A DNA stretch of 64,000 nucleotides from Rickettsiella endosymbiont of Xylota segnis (GCF_964019545.1 NZ_OZ026451.1:1702257-1766256); one strand, 5' to 3'. Shown: positions 39,196 through 48,403, counted from the first letter of the stretch. Notes: generated from the sequence alone by a model not told the origin. Program-made: numbers and translations.

Positions 39196-40518
39196 ATGGA
39201 TCATATCAATCTTGACCGACAACATATTTGGCACCCTTGCTCACAAATGAAGGATTACGAAGCTTTTCCGCCATTGATAATAAAAAAAGCTTATGGTCCT
39301 TACATAGAACTGACGGATGGAAGAAGAATAATTGATGCCATTTCCAGCTGGTGGTGTAAATCATTAGGTCATAATCATCCGCGCTTAAAAGCCGCCCTCC
39401 AAGCTCAATTAGAATGCTTTGAGCATGTGATATTTGCCAATAGTACGTATGAAATCATCCTACAACTTTCTGAAAAATTAGCTAATATTTGCCCGGGTCT
39501 AAATAAGGTATTTTATGCCAGTGAAGGGTCTTCCGCGGTAGAAATTGCTCTAAAAATGAGCTTACATGCTCAGCAATTACTTAGCCAAAACCAACGTACT
39601 CAATTTACTTCTCTCCAAAATGGCTATCATGGTGAGACCTTTATGGCCCTAGGGCTTAGTGATTTAGGACTTTATCGAAAAGCCTATGAAGCACATTTAA
39701 TAAAACCTAACTTTATTCAAAATATCCCTTATGTGCATTCTAGTTCTGATCCTCTTTGGGACAATTGTTCTGCAATTTGGCCCGACATAGAAAAACAACT
39801 GGAAAAACAAGAAGCAAATTTAGCAGCCATTATTGTTGAGCCTATAGTCCAGGGAGCAGGAGGCATGAAAATTTATAGCCAAGATTTTCTTCGACGTTTG
39901 CGCAAGTGGACACAAACCCATGGTATTTATTTGATTGCTGATGAAATTATGACGGGATTGGGCAGGACAGGGCAAGCATTAGCCTGTGAACATGCAAAAA
40001 TAAAACCTGATTTTATTTGCTTAAGTAAAGGTTTAACCTCAGGATGGTTACCCATGAGCGCGGTATTAACACATACTGAAATTTATAATTTATTTTATGA
40101 TGATTACTCTTCTGGAAAAAGTTTTTTACATTCACATACCTTCAGTGGTAATGCCTTAGCTGCAGCAGTGGCATTGGAATGTCTAAATATTTTAAAAGAT
40201 GAAAAAATATTTCAACAAGTTCGAGAAAAAGAAATTATTTTAAAAAAATTAATGCACGAAGTTTATGATAAGACAGAAAGATTAACTAACATTAGAGGTA
40301 TTGGGGCTATCATTGCAGCTGATTTACAATTAACAGAAACAGAAAAAAACCAGCGTATAGGTTACCAGATTTTTCAGAAAGCGCTTCAACTAGGCGCTTG
40401 GTTACGTCCTTTAGGAAACACCCTCTATTGGTTACCACCGCTCAATACACCATTATTTGCTTTAGAAGAACTAAAAGACATTAGTATATTAGCCATAAAG
40501 CAAATTTTAACAAATTAA
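39196..40518 (+). CDS. bioA: Adenosylmethionine-8-amino-7-oxononanoate aminotransferase
   Basis: PLP enzyme making 7,8-diaminononanoate with S-adenosylmethionine as amino donor. The 440-residue protein begins with the BioA segment HIWHPCSQMKDYE, has SSWWCKSLGHNHPRL near residue 50-64, and the PLP Lys278 in CLSKGLTSGW. ATG start without a strong ribosome site. It is divergent from the UbiA-type gene and separated by it from bioB-bioF-bioC. bioD, the next enzyme, is not in the window. Confidence 0.95.
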   Translation: MDHINLDRQHIWHPCSQMKDYEAFPPLIIKKAYGPYIELTDGRRIIDAISSWWCKSLGHNHPRLKAALQAQLECFEHVIFANSTYEIILQLSEKLANICPGLNKVFYASEGSSAVEIALKMSLHAQQLLSQNQRTQFTSLQNGYHGETFMALGLSDLGLYRKAYEAHLIKPNFIQNIPYVHSSSDPLWDNCSAIWPDIEKQLEKQEANLAAIIVEPIVQGAGGMKIYSQDFLRRLRKWTQTHGIYLIADEIMTGLGRTGQALACEHAKIKPDFICLSKGLTSGWLPMSAVLTHTEIYNLFYDDYSSGKSFLHSHTFSGNALAAAVALECLNILKDEKIFQQVREKEIILKKLMHEVYDKTERLTNIRGIGAIIAADLQLTETEKNQRIGYQIFQKALQLGAWLRPLGNTLYWLPPLNTPLFALEELKDISILAIKQILTN

Positions 40519-40748
40519 TTTTTATTTTTATTTTTTAATGAATAAATTGACAATCTTTATTGGAAAAATAGAATCTAATTAATCATAAAATCTGAAAAAT
40601 ATACTTATATAATGACATTATTTGCAGCATTAGCTCACCGGCTGTGTTGATAACGCCGTAGCTGAAAGCTTTTTTCATTCCTTGAAAATCGTATGTTATT
40701 ATTATGTAAGTTGGTTTTATCAAAATAAAAAATGGAAAGTTTAAGATC
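40519..40748. other. Gap between bioA and a broken gene, with one hairpin
   Basis: AT-rich and non-coding. AGCTcacCGGC (40632-40642) can pair with GCCGtAGCT (40655-40663), followed by a T run at 40670-40675. It may end read-through transcripts, although it is about 115 bases after bioA. Otherwise I see nothing here. Confidence 0.35.
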
Positions 40749-41062
40749 ATGAGTAAACAAGAATTTAGAGACGATGGAATCGCTTCTTTTCGGCTCTCAG
40801 AATTAAATGATAGCAGCGAGCTAACTTTGAAATTGAGCCAGTAAAAAAATTATCACTCTATAAAAAAATAGACATATATCTAGCCTTGGATTTAACAGAT
40901 ATACAACGAGCTAATCTTGAGTCAATACCAAAATTATTTGACGGTAAAGCAATTGGATTCAATGATCTCCTAAAGTTGCCTTTATTAACTGATAAACCGA
41001 TCGATAATCTGGGAAATGGTGGGGTGCGCTTTCTTATTCGAGATAAGATAAATTACGCTTAA
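40749..41062 (+). pseudogene. Frameshifted small gene, family unknown
   Basis: From ATG 40749 a frame runs 31 codons (MSKQEFRDDGIASFRLSELN...) to a TAA at 40842. A second frame overlapping it, offset by one base, continues without stop from about 40830 to the TAA at 41060-41062. It reads EIEPVKKLSLYKKIDIY and later VRFLIRDKINYA. Joined by a single-base indel the two would give about 105 residues of ordinary-looking protein. I take it as a recently inactivated gene or a remnant of a longer one. No family recognised. Confidence 0.5.
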
Positions 41063-41147
41063 TGAAGCATTAGACCTAACTAGTGAACAGATCACGCTTA
41101 AAAAGATAAGCTACGCCAGGACAAGATTTAAAGACAATTTAAAAAAA

Positions 41148-41678
41148 CTAGTTGTGATTGACAGTCAGTACATCTAAACGGTTTGCCGTTGTGCGTCTTT
41201 CACGACTACGCCACCCATACCAAACAATCAATACACCTATAATTTTGGCTAGAGATAAAACCATTACCGCTAACCAATTTAATTGGTGAATAATCCATAA
41301 AAAAACACTACTATCTATAGGTGCACTTAAACTTGCAGACAAAAGGATACGCTGCGATAAAGGCTTTTTAGTAAAAGTATATACCGACCAATCAACAAAC
41401 TCCGCAATTAAAAAAGCACTCATGCTTGCAATCGCCAAATTTTTACCGGCTAAAATATAGCTAATTAAACTACCGATAAACATGGCAAATATAACTTTAT
41501 GTTCTAATTCGCGTTGAGCGAAATCACGTAAAACATATACAATCCCCACCGTCCAATCCATGGGAGAAATTTCCGTACTAAATATTTGCATTAAAGGAAT
41601 ATAAGCAAATAAGGTATTCAGTAAAACTATTAAAATAATATAAGTGATACTATATTTATAATTAAATAACCATTTCAT
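41148..41678 (-). CDS. VUT family membrane protein, queuosine-precursor transporter-like
   Basis: A 176-residue protein with about five hydrophobic segments, matching the VUT (YhhQ-like) family, whose characterised member imports preQ0/preQ1 for queuosine in tRNA. Visible family features are the Asn/Pro-rich first helix (VLLNTLFAYIPL), VYVLRDFAQRELEHKVIFAMFIG at about 47-69 and ASMSAFLIAEFVDWSVYTF at about 84-102. It is somewhat shorter than E. coli YhhQ (221). ATG start; 35 bases after the rpoS stop on the same strand, so possibly co-transcribed. Confidence 0.85.
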   Translation of the reverse strand: MKWLFNYKYSITYIILIVLLNTLFAYIPLMQIFSTEISPMDWTVGIVYVLRDFAQRELEHKVIFAMFIGSLISYILAGKNLAIASMSAFLIAEFVDWSVYTFTKKPLSQRILLSASLSAPIDSSVFLWIIHQLNWLAVMVLSLAKIIGVLIVWYGWRSRERRTTANRLDVLTVNHN

Positions 41679-41713
41679 ACTTTTAAAAATATTTTATTTT
41701 TATTTAAAAAAAA

Positions 41714-42706
41714 TCAATCATACAGCAAATTGGAAAAAAACCCTTGTTTTTCCATAATTTTTCGTAAAGTTTTCAGACCTTCAACCTGAATTTGCCTGAC
41801 ACGCTCGCGAGTTAGGCCAATTACTTCGCCAACTTCTTCTAAGGTCATACGATCACAGCCTAATAAACCATAACGACGAGCAATAACTTCACGTTGATTC
41901 GTCGATAATTGCTTTAGCCAACCTTCTAAACGTTTGCGTAGATTTTCACCTTCCAAGATATGTTCAGGATCATTTTCACGGTTATCGGATAAGGTTTCAA
42001 GTAAAGGTTTATCCGCCTCACTACTAGCTGGAGCATCAACAGAAGTGATATGTTCATTTAAACCGAGCATGCGTTCAACTTCTTCAAAAGGTCTATCTAA
42101 CCATTTAGCAATTTCATCTGAAGTAGGCTTATGATCTAATTTCTGTGTTAATTCTCTCGCCGCTTGTAAATAAACATTTAATTCTTTAACTACATGGATT
42201 GGAAGACGAACAGTACGCGCTTGATTCATAATGGCTCGTTCAATCGCTTGACGCACCCACCATGTAGCATACGTAGAAAACCGAAAACCGCGTTCCGGAT
42301 CAAATTTTTCTACTGCATGCATTAAACCTAAATTGCCTTCTTCTATCAGATCCAAAAACTGTAATCCACGATTATTATAATGTCTGGCTATTTTTACCAC
42401 TAAGCGTAAATTACTTTCTATCATTCGTTTACGAGCATCTTGATCCCCTTTTGCAATAAGTCGTGCGTAGTAAACTTCTTCTTCAGCTGTCAATAAAGGA
42501 GAAAAACCTATTTCATTTAAATATAATTGAGTTGCACCCAGTGTTTCATCACGTCGCACATATTTATGTGGGGTTGATTCTGACTCACCAATTTCACGAT
42601 TTACTAAAAATTTCTCGGGTTTATTTTCGAATACTTGTTCAGATACAACTGAATTTGGCTGTTTTCCACCTCCCCTTTTTTTAAATGCACTTCCTTTGTT
42701 ACCCAT
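41714..42706 (-). CDS. rpoS: RNA polymerase sigma factor RpoS (sigma S)
   Basis: Stationary-phase and stress sigma factor of 330 residues. Region 1.2 begins near residue 57 ([21 protein letters not shown]). Region 2 contains [22 protein letters not shown] and [17 protein letters not shown]. Region 4 ends with the helix-turn-helix [24 protein letters not shown] with GGGAGAA. In Legionella and Coxiella, RpoS governs the switch between replicative and transmissive or small-cell forms; a similar role here is inference. The usual upstream gene nlpD is absent. Confidence 0.96.
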   Translation of the reverse strand: MGNKGSAFKKRGGGKQPNSVVSEQVFENKPEKFLVNREIGESESTPHKYVRRDETLGATQLYLNEIGFSPLLTAEEEVYYARLIAKGDQDARKRMIESNLRLVVKIARHYNNRGLQFLDLIEEGNLGLMHAVEKFDPERGFRFSTYATWWVRQAIERAIMNQARTVRLPIHVVKELNVYLQAARELTQKLDHKPTSDEIAKWLDRPFEEVERMLGLNEHITSVDAPASSEADKPLLETLSDNRENDPEHILEGENLRKRLEGWLKQLSTNQREVIARRYGLLGCDRMTLEEVGEVIGLTRERVRQIQVEGLKTLRKIMEKQGFFSNLLYD

Positions 42707-42948
42707 ATTAATTCTCCCTGAATTAATTAACCTAAATAGAAAGATATATATTAAATAACCTTTTTTTGGTTACTAACATAATTAACAAAGTTTAAAAATT
42801 ATTAGATCTGATTAAATTTTGATTGTTTTATCGAATATCTATGCATCGGGGCTAATACACTCAAATTAGCATCCCAACTCATTATTCTTATTGAAATCTA
42901 GCCAAATAGGAAACTTATATCTCTATTTTGCATACTCAATATTATCCC

Positions 42949-43533
42949 TTAACCCCAAATTTTAAGAGAAGCAAAAACAGCGACCGCTAGTAATAGAACA
43001 AACCAAGAAAATCGATCGATGTAATTTCGTAATAATTTATCAATATGAACGCCACCCCAACGCATTAAAAAAGCGACTAAAAAAAACCTTCCGCCACGAC
43101 CCACCAATGATCCCAAGATAAAGGGTAATAGCGCAACATGCAAGGCCCCAGCCGCTATGGTAAATAACTTATAAGGAATAGGCGTAAATCCTGCCAAAAA
43201 AAGTATCCAAAAATTCCATTGATTAAATCCGCGCTCAATTTGTTGGTAAGTGTTCTCATATCCGAACTGCAGAATATAGGGATGTACCCAATCAAACGCT
43301 ATACTTCCTATCCAATAGCCAAATAATCCACCTAAAACAGAAGCCATCGTTGTCAAAAATGCATAACGCCATGCACACTCAGGCTTAGCTAGCGACATAG
43401 GCGCTAACATAACATCAGGTGGGATAGGAAAAAACGAAGACTCTGCAAAACTTAAAACAAATAAATAATACGGAGCATGTGCATGCTTAGCCAAAGTAAG
43501 TATTTTGTCGTAAAGTTTAGAAAAATATTTCAT
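42949..43533 (-). CDS. DedA-like membrane protein of the YqaA subgroup
   Basis: A 194-residue membrane protein with four to six hydrophobic segments and the SNARE-associated/DedA core: FAESSFFPIPPDVMLAPM (about 28-46), GGLFGYWIG and LAGFTPIPYKLFTIAAGA. DedA-type proteins are linked to lipid carrier flipping and envelope homeostasis; YqaA-type members are less well understood. Located upstream of rpoS and downstream of surE on the same strand, an arrangement also common in relatives. Confidence 0.88.
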   Translation of the reverse strand: MKYFSKLYDKILTLAKHAHAPYYLFVLSFAESSFFPIPPDVMLAPMSLAKPECAWRYAFLTTMASVLGGLFGYWIGSIAFDWVHPYILQFGYENTYQQIERGFNQWNFWILFLAGFTPIPYKLFTIAAGALHVALLPFILGSLVGRGGRFFLVAFLMRWGGVHIDKLLRNYIDRFSWFVLLLAVAVFASLKIWG

Positions 43534-43707
43534 TGAGTATCATACAGTTAGATAAAAATTCAATAAATTCTTGACGTTCTTTACCTTGAATTTTTGTCTG
43601 TGTTGCCGCTCAACTCGCAATCCTCATATATCTTAAATACACTCCGGTTACTTCATTTTTTCGGCGCCTTGCCTTAAATCCAATAGCTGTAAGTATATCA
43701 AGATAAT

Positions 43708-44472
43708 TTAAAGTTTCGGATCCATTTTAATAATCCAATCTTCAATCTGGTCTCGCGCAGCATGATGGGTTAAGTCAAGTTGTAAAGGTGTAATACTAAC
43801 TTGTGATTGGCTCATAGCATAAAAATCTGTACCTATTCCTGCATCATCTTCCTTTCCGGAACTACCAATCCAGTAAATGGTATGTCCCCTTGGATCTTTA
43901 CTAGGCATCATTCTATCAGCATTATGGCGGGTTCCTAACCGCGTTACTTCATATCCTTTTAAGTCTTCAAAAGCGACGTCCGGGATATTTACATTTAAAA
44001 TAGTCTTAGCTGGAATTGGTTTTTCATGTAAAAGGGTTACTAGCCTTTTCGCAACTTCTGCTCCTGTAGAATAATAGATAGGTTCATTTCCAGCTATTGA
44101 AAAGGCAATCGCTGGTATTCCCAGAAAACGTCCTTCCATTGCAGCTGCTACAGTTCCTGAATAGAAAACATCTTCGCCCAAATTAGAGCCCGCGTTAATC
44201 CCGGATACAACCATATCAGGAAGTTTATCTTCGCTTAACAAACCTGTTAAGGCAAGATGAACACAGTCTGTTGGAGTGCCTTGAACACTAATAATATTAT
44301 CATCAAAGTATCTTAATCTTAAGGGATGTTGCAAAGTTAGCGAATTACTAGCTCCACTGCGATCTCTATCTGGCGCCACAATAGTAACCTCTGCGATTTG
44401 GGCTAAAGCTTTAGCTAAAATCGACAAACCCGGAGCATGCACACCATCGTCATTACTGATAAGAATTTTCAT
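43708..44472 (-). CDS. surE: 5'-nucleotidase/exopolyphosphatase SurE
   Basis: Stationary-phase survival phosphatase acting on nucleoside monophosphates. The 254-residue protein begins with the metal-binding ISNDDGVHAPG (Asp8, Asp9) and has the Ser/Asn ligand segments RSGASNSLT and SGINAGSNLG. In many gammaproteobacteria surE is next to pcm, nlpD and rpoS; here it is near rpoS but pcm and nlpD are missing. ATG start, three bases after the stop of the IcmD-like gene, suggesting co-transcription. Confidence 0.96.
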   Translation of the reverse strand: MKILISNDDGVHAPGLSILAKALAQIAEVTIVAPDRDRSGASNSLTLQHPLRLRYFDDNIISVQGTPTDCVHLALTGLLSEDKLPDMVVSGINAGSNLGEDVFYSGTVAAAMEGRFLGIPAIAFSIAGNEPIYYSTGAEVAKRLVTLLHEKPIPAKTILNVNIPDVAFEDLKGYEVTRLGTRHNADRMMPSKDPRGHTIYWIGSSGKEDDAGIGTDFYAMSQSQVSITPLQLDLTHHAARDQIEDWIIKMDPKL

Positions 44473-44474
44473 TT

Positions 44475-44795
44475 TTAAGATACTCTAGAAACTAAAAGGG
44501 CGCTTTCAGAAAATTTGGTAAGTATAGGCAATACAATTAAAATCACACCGAAAATCAATAAAGTAATAGGGCGACTCAGAGGAACTTGGGAAGGATTATT
44601 TCGATAGTTTTTATACTGAATGAGGGAACCGAATAGTAAAGCTATCCCAATAGCCAAACTCATATTATAAAGTGCACCCGTCAACAGAGACATAGGCAAT
44701 AAAAGTTTATCTGATAAATCACCTAGTGATCCTGGAATTTGGGCATAGGCATCTATTGAAGCTATATTTAGGATAAAAAGAATATTTTTTTTCAT
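44475..44795 (-). CDS. IcmD/DotP-like type IVB (Dot/Icm) secretion system membrane protein
   Basis: A 106-residue protein with a hydrophobic N-terminus (possible signal ending near AYA) and two further membrane segments, roughly residues 45-61 and 78-93. Between them stands YKNYRNNPSQVPLSRP, which closely matches the loop of Legionella IcmD/DotP (FKxHKDNPTQIP) and is followed by the same LLxxxxxIxLP pattern. IcmD is a small core component of the Dot/Icm system; IcmC/DotE is related. Here it stands alone, directly upstream of surE, without other dot/icm genes in 64 kb. It may be the only IcmD or a paralogue of one in the main cluster. Confidence 0.7.
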   Translation of the reverse strand: MKKNILFILNIASIDAYAQIPGSLGDLSDKLLLPMSLLTGALYNMSLAIGIALLFGSLIQYKNYRNNPSQVPLSRPITLLIFGVILIVLPILTKFSESALLVSRVS

Positions 44796-44938
44796 AAATT
44801 TTTTTTTAATTTAGAACTCTGGTAGCTGCATATTGCTAGTATGAAGATACGAATTTTTTGAATTCATTGCAAGCGCAATATATTTAGACGCCAAATTATA
44901 AAAAACCTGGATATGTAAATACCAAAGAATAGATTTAT

Positions 44939-45469
44939 TTAGCCATTACATTTCAGATTTTTGGTGTTTTCCCTATCTATTCTTATCCTTCCTGTTTGAC
45001 TTATTTTAATTAACCTAGCCATTTTCTGTGAAAATGCATTAACACACACGATAAAACTGCCATTTTGGCTAGCGCCATTTGGATACAAATGTAAATAATT
45101 GTTTGAGCGAAATCCATGCCATTCTAAAAAATCCGAATAACTCAAAGCAGGATAAACATATAATAAACTTCCATTTTCAATTGAAGAAGAAGAAGAAGAA
45201 GAATTTTTATTTATTAAAACGATCCAACCATCCTTCCAACGCCCTGAACAGCTCTTCCCATCTTTACTCTTACATATTGTTATCACACGCTGATGTCTAA
45301 TTGCTTCACTCCGAGCATAATCTAGAGTAGAACGGACTCGTTCAGTTAAAATAAATAAACGGAGTTCAAGAGCTAAATGTTTATAAACTGGAAATGCTAG
45401 AGTCAATAAAATACTGCTTAATGTAATGGTAAATAATAACTCGACCAGGCTAAAACCCAATTCATACAA
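44939..45469 (-). CDS. FimT/GspH-type minor pseudopilin
   Basis: Type IV pilin-like protein with the prepilin-peptidase site ELG/FSLVELLFTITLSS followed by the hydrophobic helix. The FimT/GspH domain follows, with RSTLDYARSEAIRHQ and an ICK...SGRWKDGWIVLIN core, and a C-terminal Cys pair region. Start is uncertain: the in-frame ATG at 45538 and TTG at 45553 lie inside the upstream gene and give an over-long leader. TTG 45469 gives a five-residue leader typical of prepilins but lacks a clear ribosome site. A run of Ser near the middle is encoded by a (GAA)7 tract on the plus strand at 45183-45203. Confidence 0.8.
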   Translation of the reverse strand: MYELGFSLVELLFTITLSSILLTLAFPVYKHLALELRLFILTERVRSTLDYARSEAIRHQRVITICKSKDGKSCSGRWKDGWIVLINKNSSSSSSSIENGSLLYVYPALSYSDFLEWHGFRSNNYLHLYPNGASQNGSFIVCVNAFSQKMARLIKISQTGRIRIDRENTKNLKCNG

Positions 45470-45489
45470 ACTATTTTTACAGGCCCTAA

Positions 45490-46218
45490 TTAACCATTTT
45501 GTTCGATAATTTCTAGGCCCAATTGTTTTTTTACACATTGCATATCCTGCCAAGCTTTCCTTTTTTCGCGCGGAGAACGAAGTAAATAAGCGGGATGGTA
45601 AGTAACTAACAAAGGAATTTTTTTTTCCCCAAAATGAAACAAATTTCCGCGTAAATTCGCCATTGATGCATCTGTTGATAATAGATAATGTGCAGCAATT
45701 CGACCAACTGCCAAAATTAATTTTGGCTTGATTAAACTAATTTGCCGCAGTAAATAAGGTGTGCACGCCTTTACTTCTTCTAAAGAGGGATCGCGATTAT
45801 TGGGTGGGCGTGATTTTAAAATATTTGCAATATAGTAATCCCCTCGTTCAAAACCGATCGAAGACAACATATTTGTCAATAATTGCCCCCCCCGACCTAC
45901 AAAAGGCTCTCCTTGTTTATCCTCATTCGCTCCTGGGGCTTCTCCAATGACCAATAAATCGGCATTAGAATTTCCCACACCAAATACAGGATTACTACGT
46001 GTTTTATGTAGATTACAGGCTTTACAGTTATTAACAGCCAATCTTAATGCTTGCCAATCCAGTGCCGAGATTTTTTGTTCGCGAGTCATTTCCGATTTTC
46101 TGGGCATGCTATTGTCCTTAACTGTTTCCTTAGAAAGTTTATTGTCATTCTCTCTTAAAGTCCAAACAGGAATTTCCATTTTTTTTAAATAATGAAAACG
46201 TTTTTCTTTATACATCAT
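45490..46218 (-). CDS. Uracil-DNA glycosylase, family 4 type
   Basis: A 242-residue DNA repair enzyme that removes uracil. Motif 1 is VIGEAPGANEDKQGEPFVGR (about 90-109) and motif 2 is VTYHPAYLLR near residue 205. Family 4 enzymes hold a 4Fe-4S cluster with four Cys. Cys65 and Cys68 (CKAC) and Cys152 (KACTPYL) are present, but the position usually reading KCRPP is KSRPP here (Ser136), so one ligand appears replaced. The N-terminal 60 residues are variable. The pilin gene starts just after, on the same strand. Confidence 0.9.
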   Translation of the reverse strand: MMYKEKRFHYLKKMEIPVWTLRENDNKLSKETVKDNSMPRKSEMTREQKISALDWQALRLAVNNCKACNLHKTRSNPVFGVGNSNADLLVIGEAPGANEDKQGEPFVGRGGQLLTNMLSSIGFERGDYYIANILKSRPPNNRDPSLEEVKACTPYLLRQISLIKPKLILAVGRIAAHYLLSTDASMANLRGNLFHFGEKKIPLLVTYHPAYLLRSPREKRKAWQDMQCVKKQLGLEIIEQNG

Positions 46219-46224
46219 CCAGCT

Positions 46225-46524
46225 TTAAGCCCTACATAAATAAATAATTAAATTTTTATTCGGTAATTGCGTAAGACAATATCTTGTTCCCACTCTTTTT
46301 TCAGGCAAATAAAATTGACTGGGCTTACAAACTCCTCTGATGTAACTCCATTCTTCGCAATAACTTCGATCATGAAATACGCAAACGCCCGTTACACCTG
46401 ATGATTCATTCATCATTTCCAACCGACCCCCGTGATGAACACAATAAACAGAAGCTGGGTTAGGCATGGAAAAAGCTGCTGCATTCATTAATAAGAAGGG
46501 AAATATAATTAACCATTTTTTCAT
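46225..46524 (-). CDS. DUF333-containing small exported protein
   Basis: A 99-residue protein with a signal peptide (about residues 1-19, cleavage near AFS) followed by the DUF333 pattern: MPNPASVYCVHHGGRLEM, then GVCVFHDRSYCEEWSYIRGVC. This domain is found in putative hemolysins and small lipoproteins (YoaF type) and has an even number of Cys that may form disulfides outside the cytoplasm. A further C-terminal extension of about 30 residues carries two more Cys. The function is not established. Confidence 0.82.
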   Translation of the reverse strand: MKKWLIIFPFLLMNAAAFSMPNPASVYCVHHGGRLEMMNESSGVTGVCVFHDRSYCEEWSYIRGVCKPSQFYLPEKRVGTRYCLTQLPNKNLIIYLCRA

Positions 46525-46643
46525 AACTAATCCTAATTCATGAGAGCATGAACTATTCTAGCAGAAATTGAGTTACTAAATCTGTTATTTAAACGTAATA
46601 ATACAGTTAAATAAGGAATTTTATTACTTTTAGCCTTCAGCTA

Positions 46644-46672
46644 TTCAACAACTTAAATAGATCCAGTATACT
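46644..46672 (+). promoter_or_regulatory. Candidate promoter very close to the lipB start
   Basis: TTCAAC at 46644-46649, 17 bases and TATACT at 46667-46672. The lipB ATG is at 46682, so a transcript starting the usual six to eight bases after the -10 box would have almost no leader. No ribosome site is seen before the ATG. Confidence 0.35.
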
Positions 46673-46681
46673 TTCTGTGCT

Positions 46682-47308
46682 ATGTTAGATCAGCAACTCA
46701 TCGTACGACCTTTACAGCAGGGCGACTATAATACAATAGCCCAAGCCATGCGTGTTTTTACCGAAGCGCGGAATCCTGAAACTCCAGATGAAATTTGGTT
46801 CATTGAACATGCCCCCGTTTACACCCTAGGTCAAGCAGGTAAACTGGAACATATCCTTAGCCCCGGGAATATTCCCATCGAAAAAACCGATCGAGGCGGG
46901 CAAGTGACCTATCATGGTCCTGGACAGTTGGTTATTTACCCACTTCTAAACCTTCGCCGTCTTAATCTAGGTGTGCGTGAGTTAGTTTCTCTTCTAGAAA
47001 ACACAATCATTAATTTATTAGCAACTTACGATATAAATGCTGAAGCAAAAAAAGAAGCTCCAGGTGTTTATGTCAACTCTGCTAAAATTGCTTCTATTGG
47101 CCTACGCATTCGACGGGGTTATTGTTATCATGGCCTAGCGTTCAATATAGCCATGGATCTCAATCCTTTTGCAGGAATTAATCCCTGTGGCATGAGTCAG
47201 CTTAGGATTACTCAACTTTCAGATTTAGGGGGACCCACTGATCTTAATAGAGTAACAGCTGACTTTATCAAGCAGTTTCAACAAGAAATTGGGATTTATC
47301 AATGTTAA
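46682..47308 (+). CDS. lipB: Octanoyl-[acyl-carrier protein]:protein N-octanoyltransferase
   Basis: Transfers octanoyl from ACP to lipoyl domains, first step of lipoate synthesis. The 208-residue protein has GGQVTYHGPGQLVIYPLL (72-89), the conserved Lys135 in SAKIASIG and the acyl-accepting Cys169 in INPCGMS. The start at ATG 46682 aligns with the N-terminus of E. coli LipB, although no Shine-Dalgarno is visible. lipA follows 144 bases downstream on the same strand. Confidence 0.96.
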   Translation: MLDQQLIVRPLQQGDYNTIAQAMRVFTEARNPETPDEIWFIEHAPVYTLGQAGKLEHILSPGNIPIEKTDRGGQVTYHGPGQLVIYPLLNLRRLNLGVRELVSLLENTIINLLATYDINAEAKKEAPGVYVNSAKIASIGLRIRRGYCYHGLAFNIAMDLNPFAGINPCGMSQLRITQLSDLGGPTDLNRVTADFIKQFQQEIGIYQC

Positions 47309-47452
47309 ATCTCATTAAAATTAATTATTTATCATGGATTTTTCAATAGTTTTACTTAAAAATAATTTCACCAAATATCATACTAGGTTAAAACGTATAC
47401 CTCATTAACAGTATGCTAAAATTACTTCTTTTATTATAAAATATTTAAAATT

Positions 47453-48403
47453 ATGGAATTAAAAACACCGGATCCTAGACAAAAACAACGTGGAGCTGAA
47501 AAAATGGCTCGCATTCCAATAAAAATTGAGCCTACTGTCCCATTACGCAAACCGGATTGGATTCGCATCAAATTACCGACAACAACTGCTGTAGATCAAC
47601 TTAAAACCATGTTACGGGAAAATCGCCTTCACACGGTATGTGAAGAAGCTTCTTGTCCAAATTTAAGCGAATGTTTTAGTCATGGCACGGCTACCTTTAT
47701 GATTATGGGAGACAAATGTACCCGTCGATGTACATTTTGTGATGTTGGACATGGACGGCCTGATCCACTCGATCCAGATGAACCTGAAAATCTCGCTAAG
47801 ACGGTTAAACAGATGGGTCTGCGTTATGTGGTGATTACCTCCGTCGATCGCGATGATTTACGAGATGGTGGGGCGGCTCATTTTACGGCGTGTTTACAGG
47901 CACTACGCCAACGTTGTCCTATGTTAACGATAGAAGTACTCGTGCCTGATTTTCGCGGTCGTATGGACGTCGCGTTAAATGCTATTGCACCTGAATTACC
48001 TGATGTCTTTAATCATAATATCGAAACAATACCACGTTTATATAAACAAGCTCGCCCAGGTTCAGATTATAATTGGTCACTACAATTATTATTTGAATTT
48101 AAGAAACGTTTCCCAGATATACCTACCAAATCAGGACTTATGTTAGGGCTAGGAGAAACCTTGGAAGAGGTAAGAGAAGTCATGCAAGATCTACGTAAAC
48201 ATCAGGTGGATATGATCACCATAGGTCAATATCTCGCGCCTAGTCGCCATCATTTTCCTGTTGCACGCTATGTGACTCCCCAGGAATTCCAAGATCTTGG
48301 CCATTTAGCTAAAAAAATGGGATTTATTCGTGTAGCGAGTGGCCCGCTAGTCCGTTCTTCATATCATGCCGATAAACAAGCAGCTGGAGAAAATGTAGCC
48401 TAA
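47453..48403 (+). CDS. lipA: Lipoyl synthase
   Basis: Radical-SAM enzyme that inserts two sulfurs into octanoyl-lipoyl domains. The 316-residue protein has both clusters: the auxiliary one at Cys63, Cys68 and Cys74 ([12 protein letters not shown]) and the radical-SAM one at Cys89, Cys93 and Cys96 (CTRRCTFC). The C-terminal RSSYHAD supplies the Ser ligand of the auxiliary cluster. Its TAA shares a base with the following ATG (TAATG), so the DedA-PAP2 gene is translationally coupled to it. Confidence 0.97.
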   Translation: MELKTPDPRQKQRGAEKMARIPIKIEPTVPLRKPDWIRIKLPTTTAVDQLKTMLRENRLHTVCEEASCPNLSECFSHGTATFMIMGDKCTRRCTFCDVGHGRPDPLDPDEPENLAKTVKQMGLRYVVITSVDRDDLRDGGAAHFTACLQALRQRCPMLTIEVLVPDFRGRMDVALNAIAPELPDVFNHNIETIPRLYKQARPGSDYNWSLQLLFEFKKRFPDIPTKSGLMLGLGETLEEVREVMQDLRKHQVDMITIGQYLAPSRHHFPVARYVTPQEFQDLGHLAKKMGFIRVASGPLVRSSYHADKQAAGENVA

